Assembly: GCF_018614875.1 (NCBI RefSeq)
Contig: NZ_JAGGNW010000031.1
Location: 1 to 64,000 of the forward strand
DNA from: Variovorax paradoxus
GTDB taxonomy: Bacteria > Pseudomonadota > Gammaproteobacteria > Burkholderiales > Burkholderiaceae_C
Reading direction: 5' to 3'
DNA length: 64,000 bases
Part shown: in pieces, positions 49,707-60,141 of the stretch
Numbering within the stretch: the stretch's first letter is position 1
How the letters are laid out: each line of letters opens with the position of its first letter
The notes under the pieces: model-generated
Database searches by the model: none
What the model was told of the DNA's origin: nothing
What the model saw: only the letters and a program-made list of their open reading frames with translations
Position numbers and translations under genes: made by a program

Positions 49707-50036
49707 ATGTCCGACGCCCAGCAACGCATCGACGATCTCGTCAAAACCAACGACCTCGTGCTCTTCATGAAGGGAAATGCGAGCTTTCCGATGTGCGGCT
49801 TCTCCGGCCGCGCCATCCAGATCCTCAAGGCGGTCGGCGTCGATACGAAGACGCTCAAGACCGTCAACGTGCTCGAAGACGACGGCATCCGCCAGGGCAT
49901 CAAGGAATACAGCAACTGGCCCACCATTCCGCAGCTCTACGTGAAGGGCGAATTCGTCGGCGGCTCGGACATCATGATGGAGATGTACGAATCGGGCGAG
50001 CTGCAGCAGGTGCTGGGCGGCAGCAACCCGGCCTGA
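49707..50036 (+). CDS. grxD: Monothiol glutaredoxin (Grx4 type)
   Basis: Binds and delivers [2Fe-2S] clusters together with glutathione. The 109-residue protein has the CGFS active site at Cys30, WPTIPQLYVKGEFVGGSDI for glutathione binding, and normal length. It starts 29 bases after prmC with an AGGAG site. Confidence 0.96.
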   Translation: MSDAQQRIDDLVKTNDLVLFMKGNASFPMCGFSGRAIQILKAVGVDTKTLKTVNVLEDDGIRQGIKEYSNWPTIPQLYVKGEFVGGSDIMMEMYESGELQQVLGGSNPA

Positions 50037-50051
50037 TTTTCCGGGCCCGCC

Positions 50052-50555
50052 ATGAGCCACGATCACGCCGATCACGGCCATTCGCATGAAGGCGACCCGG
50101 CCTGGAAGCACGACGGCGTGCGCGTGATCGCGGCCCACCAGCTCGACGCCAACACCGCCCAGACGCCCGGCATGAACCGCGCCGCGGCCATCAACTTCGC
50201 CCGCGTCGGCGCGCAGAAGCTCTGGGCCGGCACCGTCACCATTCACGCCGATGCCAAGACCGGCGCCCACCACCATGGGCACCTCGAATCGGTGATCTAC
50301 GTGGTGCGCGGCCGGGCCCGCATGCGCTGGGGCGAAAAGCTCGAGTTCACGGCCGAGGCCGGTCCGGGCGATTTCATCTATGTGCCGCCCTATGTGCCGC
50401 ACCAGGAAATCAACGCCAGCGCCACCGAGACGCTCGAATGCGTGCTGTGCCGCAGCGACGGGGAGGCGGTGGCCGTGAACCTCGACATCGAACCGGTGGA
50501 AAAACCCGAATCGGTCCTGTGGGTCGATCCCACGCATCCGCGCGGCGGGGTCTAG
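50052..50555 (+). CDS. Cupin-domain protein with His-rich N-terminus
   Basis: A 167-residue single-domain cupin. Metal-binding cupin motif 1 is GAHHHGHLESVIYVVRG and motif 2 is GDFIYVPPYVPHQEIN. The first 15 residues (MSHDHADHGHSHEGD) add five histidines. It follows grxD by 15 bases. Related proteins are annotated only generally as cupins; substrate and metal are unknown. Confidence 0.8.
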   Translation: MSHDHADHGHSHEGDPAWKHDGVRVIAAHQLDANTAQTPGMNRAAAINFARVGAQKLWAGTVTIHADAKTGAHHHGHLESVIYVVRGRARMRWGEKLEFTAEAGPGDFIYVPPYVPHQEINASATETLECVLCRSDGEAVAVNLDIEPVEKPESVLWVDPTHPRGGV

Positions 50556-50631
50556 GCTCTTCCCCAGGCTTCGCGGTGTTCGCTGGAATGCAGCCGAGTC
50601 ATGGCACCATGGCATTCTTCGCCGTGCCGCC

Positions 50632-51942
50632 ATGACCCTGACCCAAAGCCTGCTCATCATCGCCTTGCTGATCGCGATGAGCGCGTTCTTCTCCCTTGCC
50701 GAAATCACCCTTGCTGCCTCGCGCCGCCTGCGCCTGCGCCAGATGGCCGACGAAGGCGACTCGCGCGCGGAGAAGGTGCTGCGGGTGCAGGAGCAGCCCG
50801 GCCATTACTTCACCGTGGTGCAGATCGGCCTGAATGCGGTGGCCATCCTCGGCGGGGTGGTCGGCGAAGGCTCGCTCAGCCCCTATTTCGCGGTCTTCTT
50901 CGAGAAATGGCTGAGCGTGGAAGCCTCCACCAACCTGGCCTTCCTGTGTTCGTTCGTGATCGTCATCGCGGTGTTCCTGGTGTTCGCCGACCTGTTCCCC
51001 AAGCGGCTCGGCATGAGCAACCCCGAGCAGTTCGCGGTGCGCATGGTGGGACCGATGCTGTTGCTGATCACGGCCTTCAAGCCGCTGGTGTGGTTCTTCA
51101 CGCGCTGCACCGACCTGCTGTTCAAGCTGCTGGGCATGCCGCTGGTGCGCGACGACAAGATCACCTCGGCCGACATCCTGGCCATGACCGAGGCCGGCGC
51201 GCGCGCGGGCGTGCTCGCGGTGCGCGAGCAGCAGGTGATCGCCAATGTGTTCGAACTCGACACTCGGGTGGTCAGCAGCGTGATGACCGCGCGCGACAAC
51301 ATCGCCTGGTTCCTGCACGACGACCCGGAGTCGGTGCTGCGCGCGCGCATCGTGGCCGAGCCTTTTTCGGCCTATCCGGTATGCGACGGCAACATCGATC
51401 ATGTGCTCGGCTACGTCGACGCCAAGGAAATGTTCCAGCGCGTGCTGAGCGGCCAGCCGCTGTCTTTCGACCAGGGCCTGACGCTGCACAAGGCACTGGT
51501 CGTCCCCGACCGGCTCTCGCTCACCGAGGTGCTCGAGCAGTTCCAGCAGGCGCATGAAGACTTCGCGATCATCGTCAACGAATACAGCCTGGTGGTGGGC
51601 GTGATCACGCTCAACGACGTGATGAGCACGGTGATGGGCGACCTGGTGTCGCCCCTGGACGAGGAGCAGATCGTGAAGCGCGACGAGAACTCGTGGCTGA
51701 TCGACGGCGTCACGCCCATCCAGGACGTGCAGCGCGCGCTGCACATCGACGAACTGCCGCATGCCGAGGAATACGAAACGCTCGCGGGCTTCCTGATGGT
51801 GATGCTGCGCCGCGTGCCCAAGCGCACCGACAACGTGACCTGGGGCGGCTACACCTTCGAGGTGATGGACGTGGACAGCTACCGCATCGACCAGGTGATG
51901 GTCACGAAGGGCTCGGGCACCGCCAAGGCGCCAGCCGGCTGA
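50632..51942 (+). CDS. CNNM/CBS-domain membrane protein (CorC/HlyC family)
   Basis: A 436-residue inner-membrane protein. The N-terminal CNNM (DUF21) domain has membrane helices at about 1-22, 60-82, 90-117 and 130-150 with the SAFFSLAEITLAASRR start and PGHYFTVVQIGLNAVAIL. Two CBS domains follow (about 215-335) and a CorC_HlyC C-terminal domain. Family members affect divalent-cation (Mg/Co) export or resistance; the old label hemolysin is misleading. Its exact substrate here is unknown. Confidence 0.88.
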   Translation: MTLTQSLLIIALLIAMSAFFSLAEITLAASRRLRLRQMADEGDSRAEKVLRVQEQPGHYFTVVQIGLNAVAILGGVVGEGSLSPYFAVFFEKWLSVEASTNLAFLCSFVIVIAVFLVFADLFPKRLGMSNPEQFAVRMVGPMLLLITAFKPLVWFFTRCTDLLFKLLGMPLVRDDKITSADILAMTEAGARAGVLAVREQQVIANVFELDTRVVSSVMTARDNIAWFLHDDPESVLRARIVAEPFSAYPVCDGNIDHVLGYVDAKEMFQRVLSGQPLSFDQGLTLHKALVVPDRLSLTEVLEQFQQAHEDFAIIVNEYSLVVGVITLNDVMSTVMGDLVSPLDEEQIVKRDENSWLIDGVTPIQDVQRALHIDELPHAEEYETLAGFLMVMLRRVPKRTDNVTWGGYTFEVMDVDSYRIDQVMVTKGSGTAKAPAG

Positions 51943-51970
51943 GCGCCTGGGCGCCTGGGCGCCTGGGCGC
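51943..51970. repeat. 8-base tandem repeat after the CNNM/CBS gene
   Basis: GCGCCTGG repeats three and a half times without error directly after the stop codon, just before the convergent transglycosylase gene ends. A simple-sequence tract of this kind may vary in copy number between strains. Confidence 0.85.
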
Positions 51971-51974
51971 ACCC

Positions 51975-52645
51975 TCAGGCCGGCGAGCGGTCGCGCTCTT
52001 TCTCGCGTTCCCTGTCGTTGAACACCCAGAGCCGCTGGTTCGCGAACACCGCGTTCGGGTACGGCGACTTGCCGCGGCTGCCGTTGTAGCGCCCGAGCGT
52101 CATGTACAGGTCGCCGTTCTCGCGGTCGAGGTAGTGGCGCAGGATGACGCAGCCGAAGCGCAGGTTGGTCTGCATGTGGAACAGCTTGGCCGAGTCGCTG
52201 TCGCCGATCACGCGGGTCCAGAACGGCATGACCTGCATGTAGCCCCGCGCACCGGCGCTGGACACCGCGAACTTGCGGAAGTTGCTCTCGACCTGGATCA
52301 GGCCGAGCACCAGGCTCACGTCCAGGCCCGAGCGCTTGCTTTCGTACCAGGCGGTCTGAAGGAATTCCTTGCGCGTGGGCCAGTCGGCGATTTTCTTCTT
52401 GAGGCGCTCGCTCATCTCGCCCAGCCAGCGCAGGTAGGTCAGGCGGGCCTCGGTGTTCGGGAACTCGGGCACCGGCGGCGCCTTGTTGTGCACGGCCGAA
52501 CTCAGCGCGGTGCGCACCGAGTCGATCAGCGGTTCCTCGATCTGCGCGCCGGCCCGGGCGGCCTGCGGCAGCGACAGCACCGTCAAGGCGCTCGCCGTCA
52601 CGGCGCCGCCCAGGCATCGACGTCGCGAGAGGCCGCCCTCCAGGC

Positions 52646-52649
<4 letters not shown>
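51975..52649 (-). CDS. Lytic transglycosylase (SLT domain)
   Basis: A 224-residue exported peptidoglycan hydrolase. Residues 1-33 are a signal peptide with an Arg-rich start (SRRRCLGG) that could be a twin-arginine-like or ordinary signal. The SLT domain (about 105-215) has the catalytic Glu in GLIQVESNFRKFAVSS, followed by GARGYMQVMPFW and LGRYNGSRG. The C-terminus is highly charged. The stop of proS overlaps its start by 4 bases, so it is in an operon with proS. Confidence 0.88.
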
Positions 52650-54391
<1,742 letters not shown>

Positions 54392-54481
54392 CGGGATCGA
54401 TCGCGCTGGTGGATTCAAAATCGTAGGGAAGACGGATGCCGGCAGAGACCTCCGGGAACCCGTGAACCTCGAACCGGCCGC

Positions 54482-54509
54482 TTGCCGAGTGCAACCCGGC
54501 ATGCATAAT
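54482..54509 (+). promoter_or_regulatory. Possible sigma-70 promoter of rppH
   Basis: TTGCCG (54482-54487), 16 bases, then CATAAT (54504-54509): four and five matches of six to the -35 and -10 consensus. It lies 30 bases before the rppH ATG, in the divergent gap with proS. Confidence 0.45.
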
Positions 54510-54538
54510 CGACTCAGTTCAAAAATTGGGGTTTGATT

Positions 54539-55207
54539 ATGCTCGACCGGGACGGCTTCAGGCCCAACGTCGGCATCATCCTGCTCAACCAGAGAAACCA
54601 GGTTTTCTGGGGCAAACGCATACGCACGCATTCCTGGCAGTTTCCGCAAGGCGGCATAGACCGTGGCGAAAGTCCCGAGCAAGCCATGTTCCGGGAACTG
54701 CACGAGGAAGTGGGGCTCCATCCGGAGCACGTGCGCATCGTGGCCCGTACCCGCGACTGGTTGCGCTACGAGGTGCCGGATCGGTTCATCCGCCGTGACG
54801 CACGGGGCCACTACAAGGGCCAGAAGCAAATCTGGTATTTGCTGCAACTCATCGGCCACGACTGGGATCTGAACCTGCGTGCCACCGACCATCCCGAATT
54901 CGACGCATGGCGCTGGCACGACTACTGGGTGCCGCTCGATGTGGTGGTCGAGTTCAAGCGCGGCGTCTACGAGATGGCGCTGACCGAGCTTGCTCGCTAC
55001 CTGCCCCGGCAGGATTTCCGCAACCGCTTCCTGCGCAGCAACGTGCGCGCCCGTGAATTCGAGCGCCACACGCCAGACGGCGGCGCGCCCGCGGGCCTGG
55101 ACCTGCCGCCCGGCGGCAGTTTCGACCCGCATCCCGACATTACTTCTGCGAGCGATGACCTTTCTCCTCCCCACCACAAAGCGCCCTTCTTTCCGTCGCA
55201 ACGCTGA
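54539..55207 (+). CDS. rppH: RNA pyrophosphohydrolase (Nudix)
   Basis: Removes pyrophosphate from 5' triphosphate mRNA ends to start decay. The 222-residue protein has the Nudix box at about 38-60 (GGIDRGESPEQAMFRE then LHEEVGL) and the RppH-type WQFPQGG before it. A variable Pro-rich tail (about 180-222) is longer than in enterics. The ATG at 54539 has a GGGG site; a TTG two codons upstream is also in frame. The last 53 bases overlap the next gene. Confidence 0.95.
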   Translation: MLDRDGFRPNVGIILLNQRNQVFWGKRIRTHSWQFPQGGIDRGESPEQAMFRELHEEVGLHPEHVRIVARTRDWLRYEVPDRFIRRDARGHYKGQKQIWYLLQLIGHDWDLNLRATDHPEFDAWRWHDYWVPLDVVVEFKRGVYEMALTELARYLPRQDFRNRFLRSNVRAREFERHTPDGGAPAGLDLPPGGSFDPHPDITSASDDLSPPHHKAPFFPSQR

Positions 55208-55754
55208 GAGCGCCCTGCTTGCCGTGTGTCTGGCCCTGCTCGCCGGGTGCGCATCGGGCACGCACGACACCGACAACCCCGACTGGGCGCAGGCCGGCAT
55301 GCCGCCGCCGCCCAAGCGGTCCGAGGCGGACGCCGAATGGAAGGAAAGCGAGGCGCCGCCACCGCCCGCCTTCGACGAGAAGCGTCTCGAGCCGATCGCG
55401 ATGCCGCCCTACATGTCGCTGAAGTTCGGCGTCGACCCGGCCACGATCACGATCACCGGCGACGGCGTCGTGCGCTACGTGGTGGTCGCCACCAACCGCA
55501 CTGGCAGCGGCGCAACGCTGAACGCCTTCTACGAAGGCGTGCGCTGCTCGACGGCCGAAATGAAGAGCTACGCGCGATTCAACAACGGCAAATGGGACAG
55601 GGTCGAACGTCCCGAATGGAAGAGCTTCCGCGACCTGAATTCGAGCTACGCCAAGCAGCTGGCGGAACAGGGCCTGTGCCGCGGCAATGCGCCGCGCGCT
55701 TCGGTCAAGGACATGATCGCGAACATGCGCGATCCGTCGCGCAAGCTGCAGTAA
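55155..55754 (+). CDS. CNP1-like family lipoprotein
   Basis: A 199-residue protein with a lipoprotein signal ending LLAGC (Cys near 32), then a Pro/Asp-rich stretch and a domain with SLKFGVDPATITITGDGVVR and VRYVVVATNRTGSG, which matches the CNP1-like family found mostly in betaproteobacteria. Function unknown. The start at 55155 lies inside rppH (53-base overlap in another frame). Confidence 0.75.
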   Translation: MTFLLPTTKRPSFRRNAESALLAVCLALLAGCASGTHDTDNPDWAQAGMPPPPKRSEADAEWKESEAPPPPAFDEKRLEPIAMPPYMSLKFGVDPATITITGDGVVRYVVVATNRTGSGATLNAFYEGVRCSTAEMKSYARFNNGKWDRVERPEWKSFRDLNSSYAKQLAEQGLCRGNAPRASVKDMIANMRDPSRKLQ

Positions 55755-55760
55755 GCACAA

Positions 55761-55795
55761 AAACAAACGGGGCATGTGGCCCCGTTTTCGATTTC
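55761..55795. terminator. Bidirectional terminator between the CNP1-like gene and proB
   Basis: CGGGGC (55768-55773) and GCCCCG (55779-55784) form a 6-bp stem extended by A:T pairs; TTTTCGATTTCTTT follows on the plus strand and TTTGTTTTT on the minus strand. It serves both convergent genes. Confidence 0.85.
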
Positions 55796-55797
55796 TT

Positions 55798-56937
55798 TCA
55801 GCTCCGCATCAGCACCATGTTGTCGCGGTGGACCATTTCCGGCTCCGCCACATAACCGAGCAGCCGCTCGAATTCCGACGAAGGCTTGCGGCACAGCAGC
55901 CGCGCCTCCACGCTCGAGTAATTGGCCAGGCCGCGGGCCAGTTCCACGCCATCGGCGTCGCGCACCGCGATCACGTCGCCGCGCGAGAACTCGCCCGAGA
56001 CGCCCGTCATGCCGATCGGCAGCAGGCTCTTGCCCTCGGCGCGCACCTTGGCTGCAGCGCCGGCATCGACAGTGACCGCGCCGCGCAGTTGCAGGTGGTC
56101 CGCCATCCAGCGCTTGCGCGCCTGGTGCTTGGCCGTCTGCGCCACCAGCAGCGTGCCGATGGATTCGCCGCGCGTCAGGCGCAGCAAGGCGTCGGGCTCT
56201 CGGCCCCAGGCGATCACGGTCGAGGCACCCGACCCGGCCGCGCGCTTGGCGGCGAGGATCTTGGTGATCATGCCGCCACGGCCGAGGCTGGAGCCTGCCC
56301 CGCCTGCCATGGCTTCGAGCGCCGGGTCGCCGGCCGCCGCCTCGTGCACGAATTTCGCGTCCGGGTCCTTGCGCGGGTCGGCCGTGTAGAGGCCCTTCTG
56401 GTCCGTGAGGATGACCAGCGCATCGGCTTCGACCAGGTTGGCCACGAGCGCGCCCAGCGTGTCGTTGTCGCCGAACTTGATCTCGTCGTTGACGACGGTG
56501 TCGTTCTCGTTGATGACCGGCACCACGCCCAGCCGGAGCAGCGTGACGAGGGTCGAGCGCGCGTTGAGATAGCGCTCGCGATCGGCCAGGTCGGCATGGG
56601 TGAGCAGCACCTGGGCGCTGCCGATCTGGTTCTCGCGCAGCTTGGTCTCGTACATCTGGGCCAGGCCCATCTGCCCGACGGCCGCGGCGGCCTGGAGTTC
56701 ATGCACCTCGTGCGGCCGCGTGCGCCAGCCCAGGCGCTTCATGCCTTCGGCGATGGCGCCGCTGGACACCATGACCACCTCGCGGCCGTCGCGCACCAGC
56801 ACCGCCAACTGCCGGCACCATTCGCCGATGGCCGCCTCGTCGAGACCGCGCCCCTCGTTGGTCACGAGGCTGGAGCCCACCTTCACGACGATACGGCGGG
56901 CATCCCGCAAGGCAGTGGATCCGGAGTTCGAGGTCAT
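55798..56937 (-). CDS. proB: Glutamate 5-kinase
   Basis: First enzyme of proline synthesis, phosphorylating glutamate with ATP. The 379-residue protein has an amino-acid-kinase domain (about 10-265: RRIVVKVGSSLVTNEG, VSSGAIAEGMKRLGW, and INENDTVVNDEIKFGDND) and a C-terminal PUA domain (about 285-370). It lies 44 bases after obgE, continuing the rplU-rpmA-obgE run. Confidence 0.96.
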   Translation of the reverse strand: MTSNSGSTALRDARRIVVKVGSSLVTNEGRGLDEAAIGEWCRQLAVLVRDGREVVMVSSGAIAEGMKRLGWRTRPHEVHELQAAAAVGQMGLAQMYETKLRENQIGSAQVLLTHADLADRERYLNARSTLVTLLRLGVVPVINENDTVVNDEIKFGDNDTLGALVANLVEADALVILTDQKGLYTADPRKDPDAKFVHEAAAGDPALEAMAGGAGSSLGRGGMITKILAAKRAAGSGASTVIAWGREPDALLRLTRGESIGTLLVAQTAKHQARKRWMADHLQLRGAVTVDAGAAAKVRAEGKSLLPIGMTGVSGEFSRGDVIAVRDADGVELARGLANYSSVEARLLCRKPSSEFERLLGYVAEPEMVHRDNMVLMRS

Positions 56938-56981
56938 TGGAGGGCTTGACGGTCGTGATTGCTGCGTGTCGGACTGGGTAC

Positions 56982-58067
56982 TCAGGAGGAAGAAGAGGAG
57001 TCGGGCGGCAGCTCGACAAAGCGCGGATCGACTTCGACCGGAACCTGTTCCGCCGCATGCTGGGCCTTGACCTGCTGGTACACCCCCTGCACCAGATGCT
57101 CGCAGCCTTCGCGCGTGAGCGCGGAGATTTCGAACACCGGGCCCTTGAAGCGCAGCCGCTTGACGAAGTCCTTCACGCGCGCGACGCGCTCGTCCGCCGG
57201 CACCATGTCGAGCTTGTTCAGCACGAGCCAGCGCGGCTTTTCGTAGAGCGCGGCGTCGTACTTCCTGAGCTCGCCCACGATGGCCTTGGCCTGGGCGACC
57301 GGATCGACGGCGTCGTCGAACGGCGCCATGTCGATCACGTGCAGCAGCAGCCGCGTGCGCTGCAGGTGGCGCAGGAAGAGGTGGCCGAGGCCCGCACCTT
57401 CCGACGCGCCTTCGATCAGGCCGGGCAGGTCGGCCACCACGAAGCTCTGCTCCGGGCCGACGCGCACGACACCAAGGTTCGGGTGCAGCGTGGTGAAGGG
57501 ATAGTCGGCAATGCGCGGACGCGCGTTCGAGATGGCGCTGATCAGCGTCGACTTGCCCGCATTCGGCATGCCCAGCAGGCCGACATCGGCCAGCACCTTG
57601 AGCTCGAGCTTGAGGCTCTTCTTCTCGCCGGGCCAGCCCGGGGTCTTCTGGCGCGGGGCGCGGTTGATGGCGCTCTTGAAGCGCATGTTGCCGAAGCCGC
57701 CGTCGCCGCCCTTGGCGATGGTGACGACCTCGCCTTCATTCAGCATTTCGTACAGCACTTCACCGGTTTCAGCGTCGCTGATGATGGTGCCGACCGGCAT
57801 CTTGAGCAGGATGTCGTCGCCCGCGGCGCCGAACATGTCGGAGCCCATGCCGTGCTCGCCGCGCCTGGCCTCGTGGCGGCGCGAGTAGCGGAAATCGACC
57901 AGGGTGTTGAGATTGGAATCGGCCACCGCGTAGACGTGGCCGCCGCGGCCGCCGTCGCCGCCGTTGGGGCCGCCGAATTCCTTGTACTTTTCATGACGGA
58001 ACGACACGCAGCCGTTGCCGCCATCGCCGGCGGCGATGTCGATGAAGGCTTCGTCGACGAACTTCAT
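56982..58067 (-). CDS. obgE: Ribosome-associated GTPase ObgE
   Basis: Essential GTPase involved in 50S ribosome maturation and stress control. The 361-residue protein has the Gly-rich Obg fold (about 1-158) and a G domain with P-loop GMPNAGKS near 167-174, DLPG and NKLD. The C-terminal tail is short and ends in a Ser run. The ATG at 58067 starts MKFVDEAFIDIAAGDGGNG. A terminator separates it from rpmA. Confidence 0.96.
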   Translation of the reverse strand: MKFVDEAFIDIAAGDGGNGCVSFRHEKYKEFGGPNGGDGGRGGHVYAVADSNLNTLVDFRYSRRHEARRGEHGMGSDMFGAAGDDILLKMPVGTIISDAETGEVLYEMLNEGEVVTIAKGGDGGFGNMRFKSAINRAPRQKTPGWPGEKKSLKLELKVLADVGLLGMPNAGKSTLISAISNARPRIADYPFTTLHPNLGVVRVGPEQSFVVADLPGLIEGASEGAGLGHLFLRHLQRTRLLLHVIDMAPFDDAVDPVAQAKAIVGELRKYDAALYEKPRWLVLNKLDMVPADERVARVKDFVKRLRFKGPVFEISALTREGCEHLVQGVYQQVKAQHAAEQVPVEVDPRFVELPPDSSSSS

Positions 58068-58080
58068 GGGGTATCCAGTG

Positions 58081-58114
58081 TACAAATGAAGAAGCCCCGA
58101 CAAAGCGGGGCTTC
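58081..58114 (-). terminator. Terminator between rpmA and obgE
   Basis: GAAGCCCCG (58091-58099) and CGGGGCTTC (58106-58114) form a perfect 9-bp stem with a 6-base loop, followed on the minus strand by TTCATTTG. It would end the rplU-rpmA transcript, letting a part continue into obgE and proB. Confidence 0.8.
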
Positions 58115-58137
58115 GAGCTGATCGAAGTGACTCGGGC

Positions 58138-58395
58138 TTATGCCGGGGTCACGTTGACCATGTGCTTGTTCAGTGCGCCCTTGACGCCGAACGACACATG
58201 GCCTTCAACCAATGCAAACAGCGTGTGGTCCTTGCCCACGCCGACGTTCACGCCGGGGTGGAACCGGGTGCCGCGCTGGCGCACGATGATCGCGCCTGCG
58301 CTGATCAGTTCGCCGCCGAAGGCCTTCACACCGAGCATCTTGGGCTTGGAATCACGCCCGTTTCGCGTTGAGCCGCCGCCTTTTTTCTGTGCCAT
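58138..58395 (-). CDS. rpmA: 50S ribosomal protein L27
   Basis: The 85-residue protein begins MAQKKGGGSTRNGRDSKPKM, the typical L27 N-terminus that reaches the peptidyl-transferase centre. Length and sequence are normal throughout. It follows rplU by 12 bases. Confidence 0.97.
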   Translation of the reverse strand: MAQKKGGGSTRNGRDSKPKMLGVKAFGGELISAGAIIVRQRGTRFHPGVNVGVGKDHTLFALVEGHVSFGVKGALNKHMVNVTPA

Positions 58396-58407
58396 GGAAT
58401 CTGCTCC

Positions 58408-58719
58408 TTAGCCGGCGATCGCGCCGATTTGCAGTTCGGTGAACTGCTGGCGATGGCCTTGACGTTTCTGATAGTGCTTGCGACGGCGCATCTTGAAGAT
58501 GCCGACCTTGTCGTGCTTGCCGTGCGACAGTACCGTGACTGTCACCGTTGCGCCGGATACCAGGGGCGTGCCGACCTTGATTTCGCTGCCGTTGCCGACT
58601 GCGAGAACCTGATCGATCACGATTTCCTGGCCTACATCCGCAGCAATCTGTTCTACTTTAATTTTTTCGCCGGAAGCAACGCGATACTGCTTGCCGCCGG
58701 TTTTTATGACCGCGTACAT
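58408..58719 (-). CDS. rplU: 50S ribosomal protein L21
   Basis: The 103-residue protein begins MYAVIKTGGKQYRVASGEKI and ends with the RRRKHYQKRQGHRQQFTE-type basic stretch of L21. First gene of rplU-rpmA-obgE-proB. A -10-like TAGAAT on the minus strand (58770-58775) is a candidate for its promoter. Confidence 0.97.
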   Translation of the reverse strand: MYAVIKTGGKQYRVASGEKIKVEQIAADVGQEIVIDQVLAVGNGSEIKVGTPLVSGATVTVTVLSHGKHDKVGIFKMRRRKHYQKRQGHRQQFTELQIGAIAG

Positions 58720-58863
58720 GTGAACCTCTTAGGAATTTGAGCTCTACGGCGAATTCCGCAGAGCCCTAGATTCTAGCACGGTTTGCACGCGCTAACATGG
58801 TTTCGGCCCGAGGCCCCCGGGGACGATGCGCGCTCCTCCCTATAATCTGCGCCTTCCGGCCTC

Positions 58864-59901
58864 GTGCCGCTGTCACTTTCGCATTCAGACGCGCCGCGCG
58901 CAAACGCTTTGCCAGTTCACGCCGCCGAAACCTCCCCCACCGCCACCGTGCTGGACTTGATCGCCGGCGACATGGTCGAAGTCGACCGTGTGATCGCGCG
59001 GCGCCTCGATACGGGCGTGCCCCTGGTCAGCCAGGTTTCCAGGTACATCATCTCCGCAGGCGGCAAACGCCTGCGGCCGGCGCTGCTGCTCCTCATGTCG
59101 GGCGCGCTCGGATACACCGGCGAGCAGCGCTTCAACCTGGCGGCGGTGGTGGAGTTCATCCACACGGCCACGCTGCTGCACGACGACGTGGTCGACGAAT
59201 CGACGCTGCGGCGCGGACGCCCGACGGCCAACGAATCGTTCGGCAATCCCGCCAGCGTGCTGGTCGGCGACTTCCTTTATTCGCGCGCCTTCCAGATGAT
59301 GTTGGATGCAAACAACATGCGCATCATGCAAATTCTGGCCGAGGCAACCAACGTGATCGCGGAAGGCGAGGTGCTCCAGCTGATGAACATGCACGACGCA
59401 ACGCTGGACGAATCCGCCTACCTGCGCGTGATCCGCTCCAAGACCGCCAAGCTTTTCGAGGCCAGCACCCGGCTCGCCGCCGTGCTGGCGGGCACCACGC
59501 CGGAGGTCGAGGAAGCCTGCGCCACCTATGGACAGGCACTGGGCACGGCGTTCCAGGTGATCGACGACGTGCTCGACTACGCGGGAGACGCGCACGAAAC
59601 GGGAAAGAACGTGGGCGACGACCTGCGCGAAGGCAAGACTACGCTGCCGCTGATCTTCGCCATGCGGCGCGGCAGCCCCGCCCAGGCCGCCCTGGTGCGT
59701 GCGGCCATCGAGGCCGGCGACACCGCCCAGCTGGGCAAGATCGTCGAAATCGTCCACGCCACCGGCGCCCTTGAGGCTTCGCGCGCCGCCGCGGCCGACG
59801 AGGCGAAACGCGCGATTCACGCATTGCGCGGCTTTCCGTCCAATTCGCATGCCGACGGTTTGCTACAATTGGCGGCTCAGTTGCTTGAGCGACGTGCCTG
59901 A
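58864..59901 (+). CDS. ispB: Polyprenyl diphosphate synthase (IspB type)
   Basis: Makes the long isoprenoid side chain of ubiquinone by adding isopentenyl diphosphate units. The 345-residue protein has both Asp-rich motifs, DDVVD at 107-111 and DDVLD near 230, plus GGKRLRP at about 66-72 and GDFLYSRAF. The GTG at 58864 is the likely start, with a TATAAT box at 58841-58846 but no good -35. Divergent from rplU, the usual betaproteobacterial arrangement. Octaprenyl as product is assumed from the family. Confidence 0.93.
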   Translation: MPLSLSHSDAPRANALPVHAAETSPTATVLDLIAGDMVEVDRVIARRLDTGVPLVSQVSRYIISAGGKRLRPALLLLMSGALGYTGEQRFNLAAVVEFIHTATLLHDDVVDESTLRRGRPTANESFGNPASVLVGDFLYSRAFQMMLDANNMRIMQILAEATNVIAEGEVLQLMNMHDATLDESAYLRVIRSKTAKLFEASTRLAAVLAGTTPEVEEACATYGQALGTAFQVIDDVLDYAGDAHETGKNVGDDLREGKTTLPLIFAMRRGSPAQAALVRAAIEAGDTAQLGKIVEIVHATGALEASRAAAADEAKRAIHALRGFPSNSHADGLLQLAAQLLERRA

Positions 59902-59951
59902 ACACCTCACAAGAGTTGGCAAGGACGAACTTCTCTTTTTTTGCAACCAAT

Positions 59952-60028
59952 CGGGGTGTAGCTTAGCCTGGTAGAGCGCTACGTTCGGGACGTAGAGGCC
60001 GGAGGTTCGAATCCTCTCACCCCGACCA
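59952..60028 (+). tRNA. tRNA-Pro (anticodon CGG)
   Basis: A complete 77-base cloverleaf. The acceptor stem CGGGGTG pairs with CACCCCG, the anticodon stem CTACG with CGTAG around the loop TTCGGGA (anticodon CGG), and the T-loop GGTTCGAATCC is present. CCA is encoded. It lies between ispB and pilB. Confidence 0.97.
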
Positions 60029-60141
60029 GCCTTTGGCTGGCACCAATAATGCCCGTGCCTGTTGCTGCGTAGCGATTTACAGGGACGGGTCGTTCAGCGA
60101 TGATCGTGAAGCACTTTTTCACATCTCTTGCAATTCGCTGA

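Noticed and set aside
59918..59950. TTGGCA and TTTTTTGCA before the tRNA-Pro, considered as a sigma-54 promoter
   Set aside because: The spacing between the GG and GC elements is far larger than the required 10 bases.
59952..60028. tRNA-Pro as a possible integration site
   Set aside because: The flanking genes are housekeeping (ispB and pilB), and no integrase or repeated 3' tRNA end is seen in the window.
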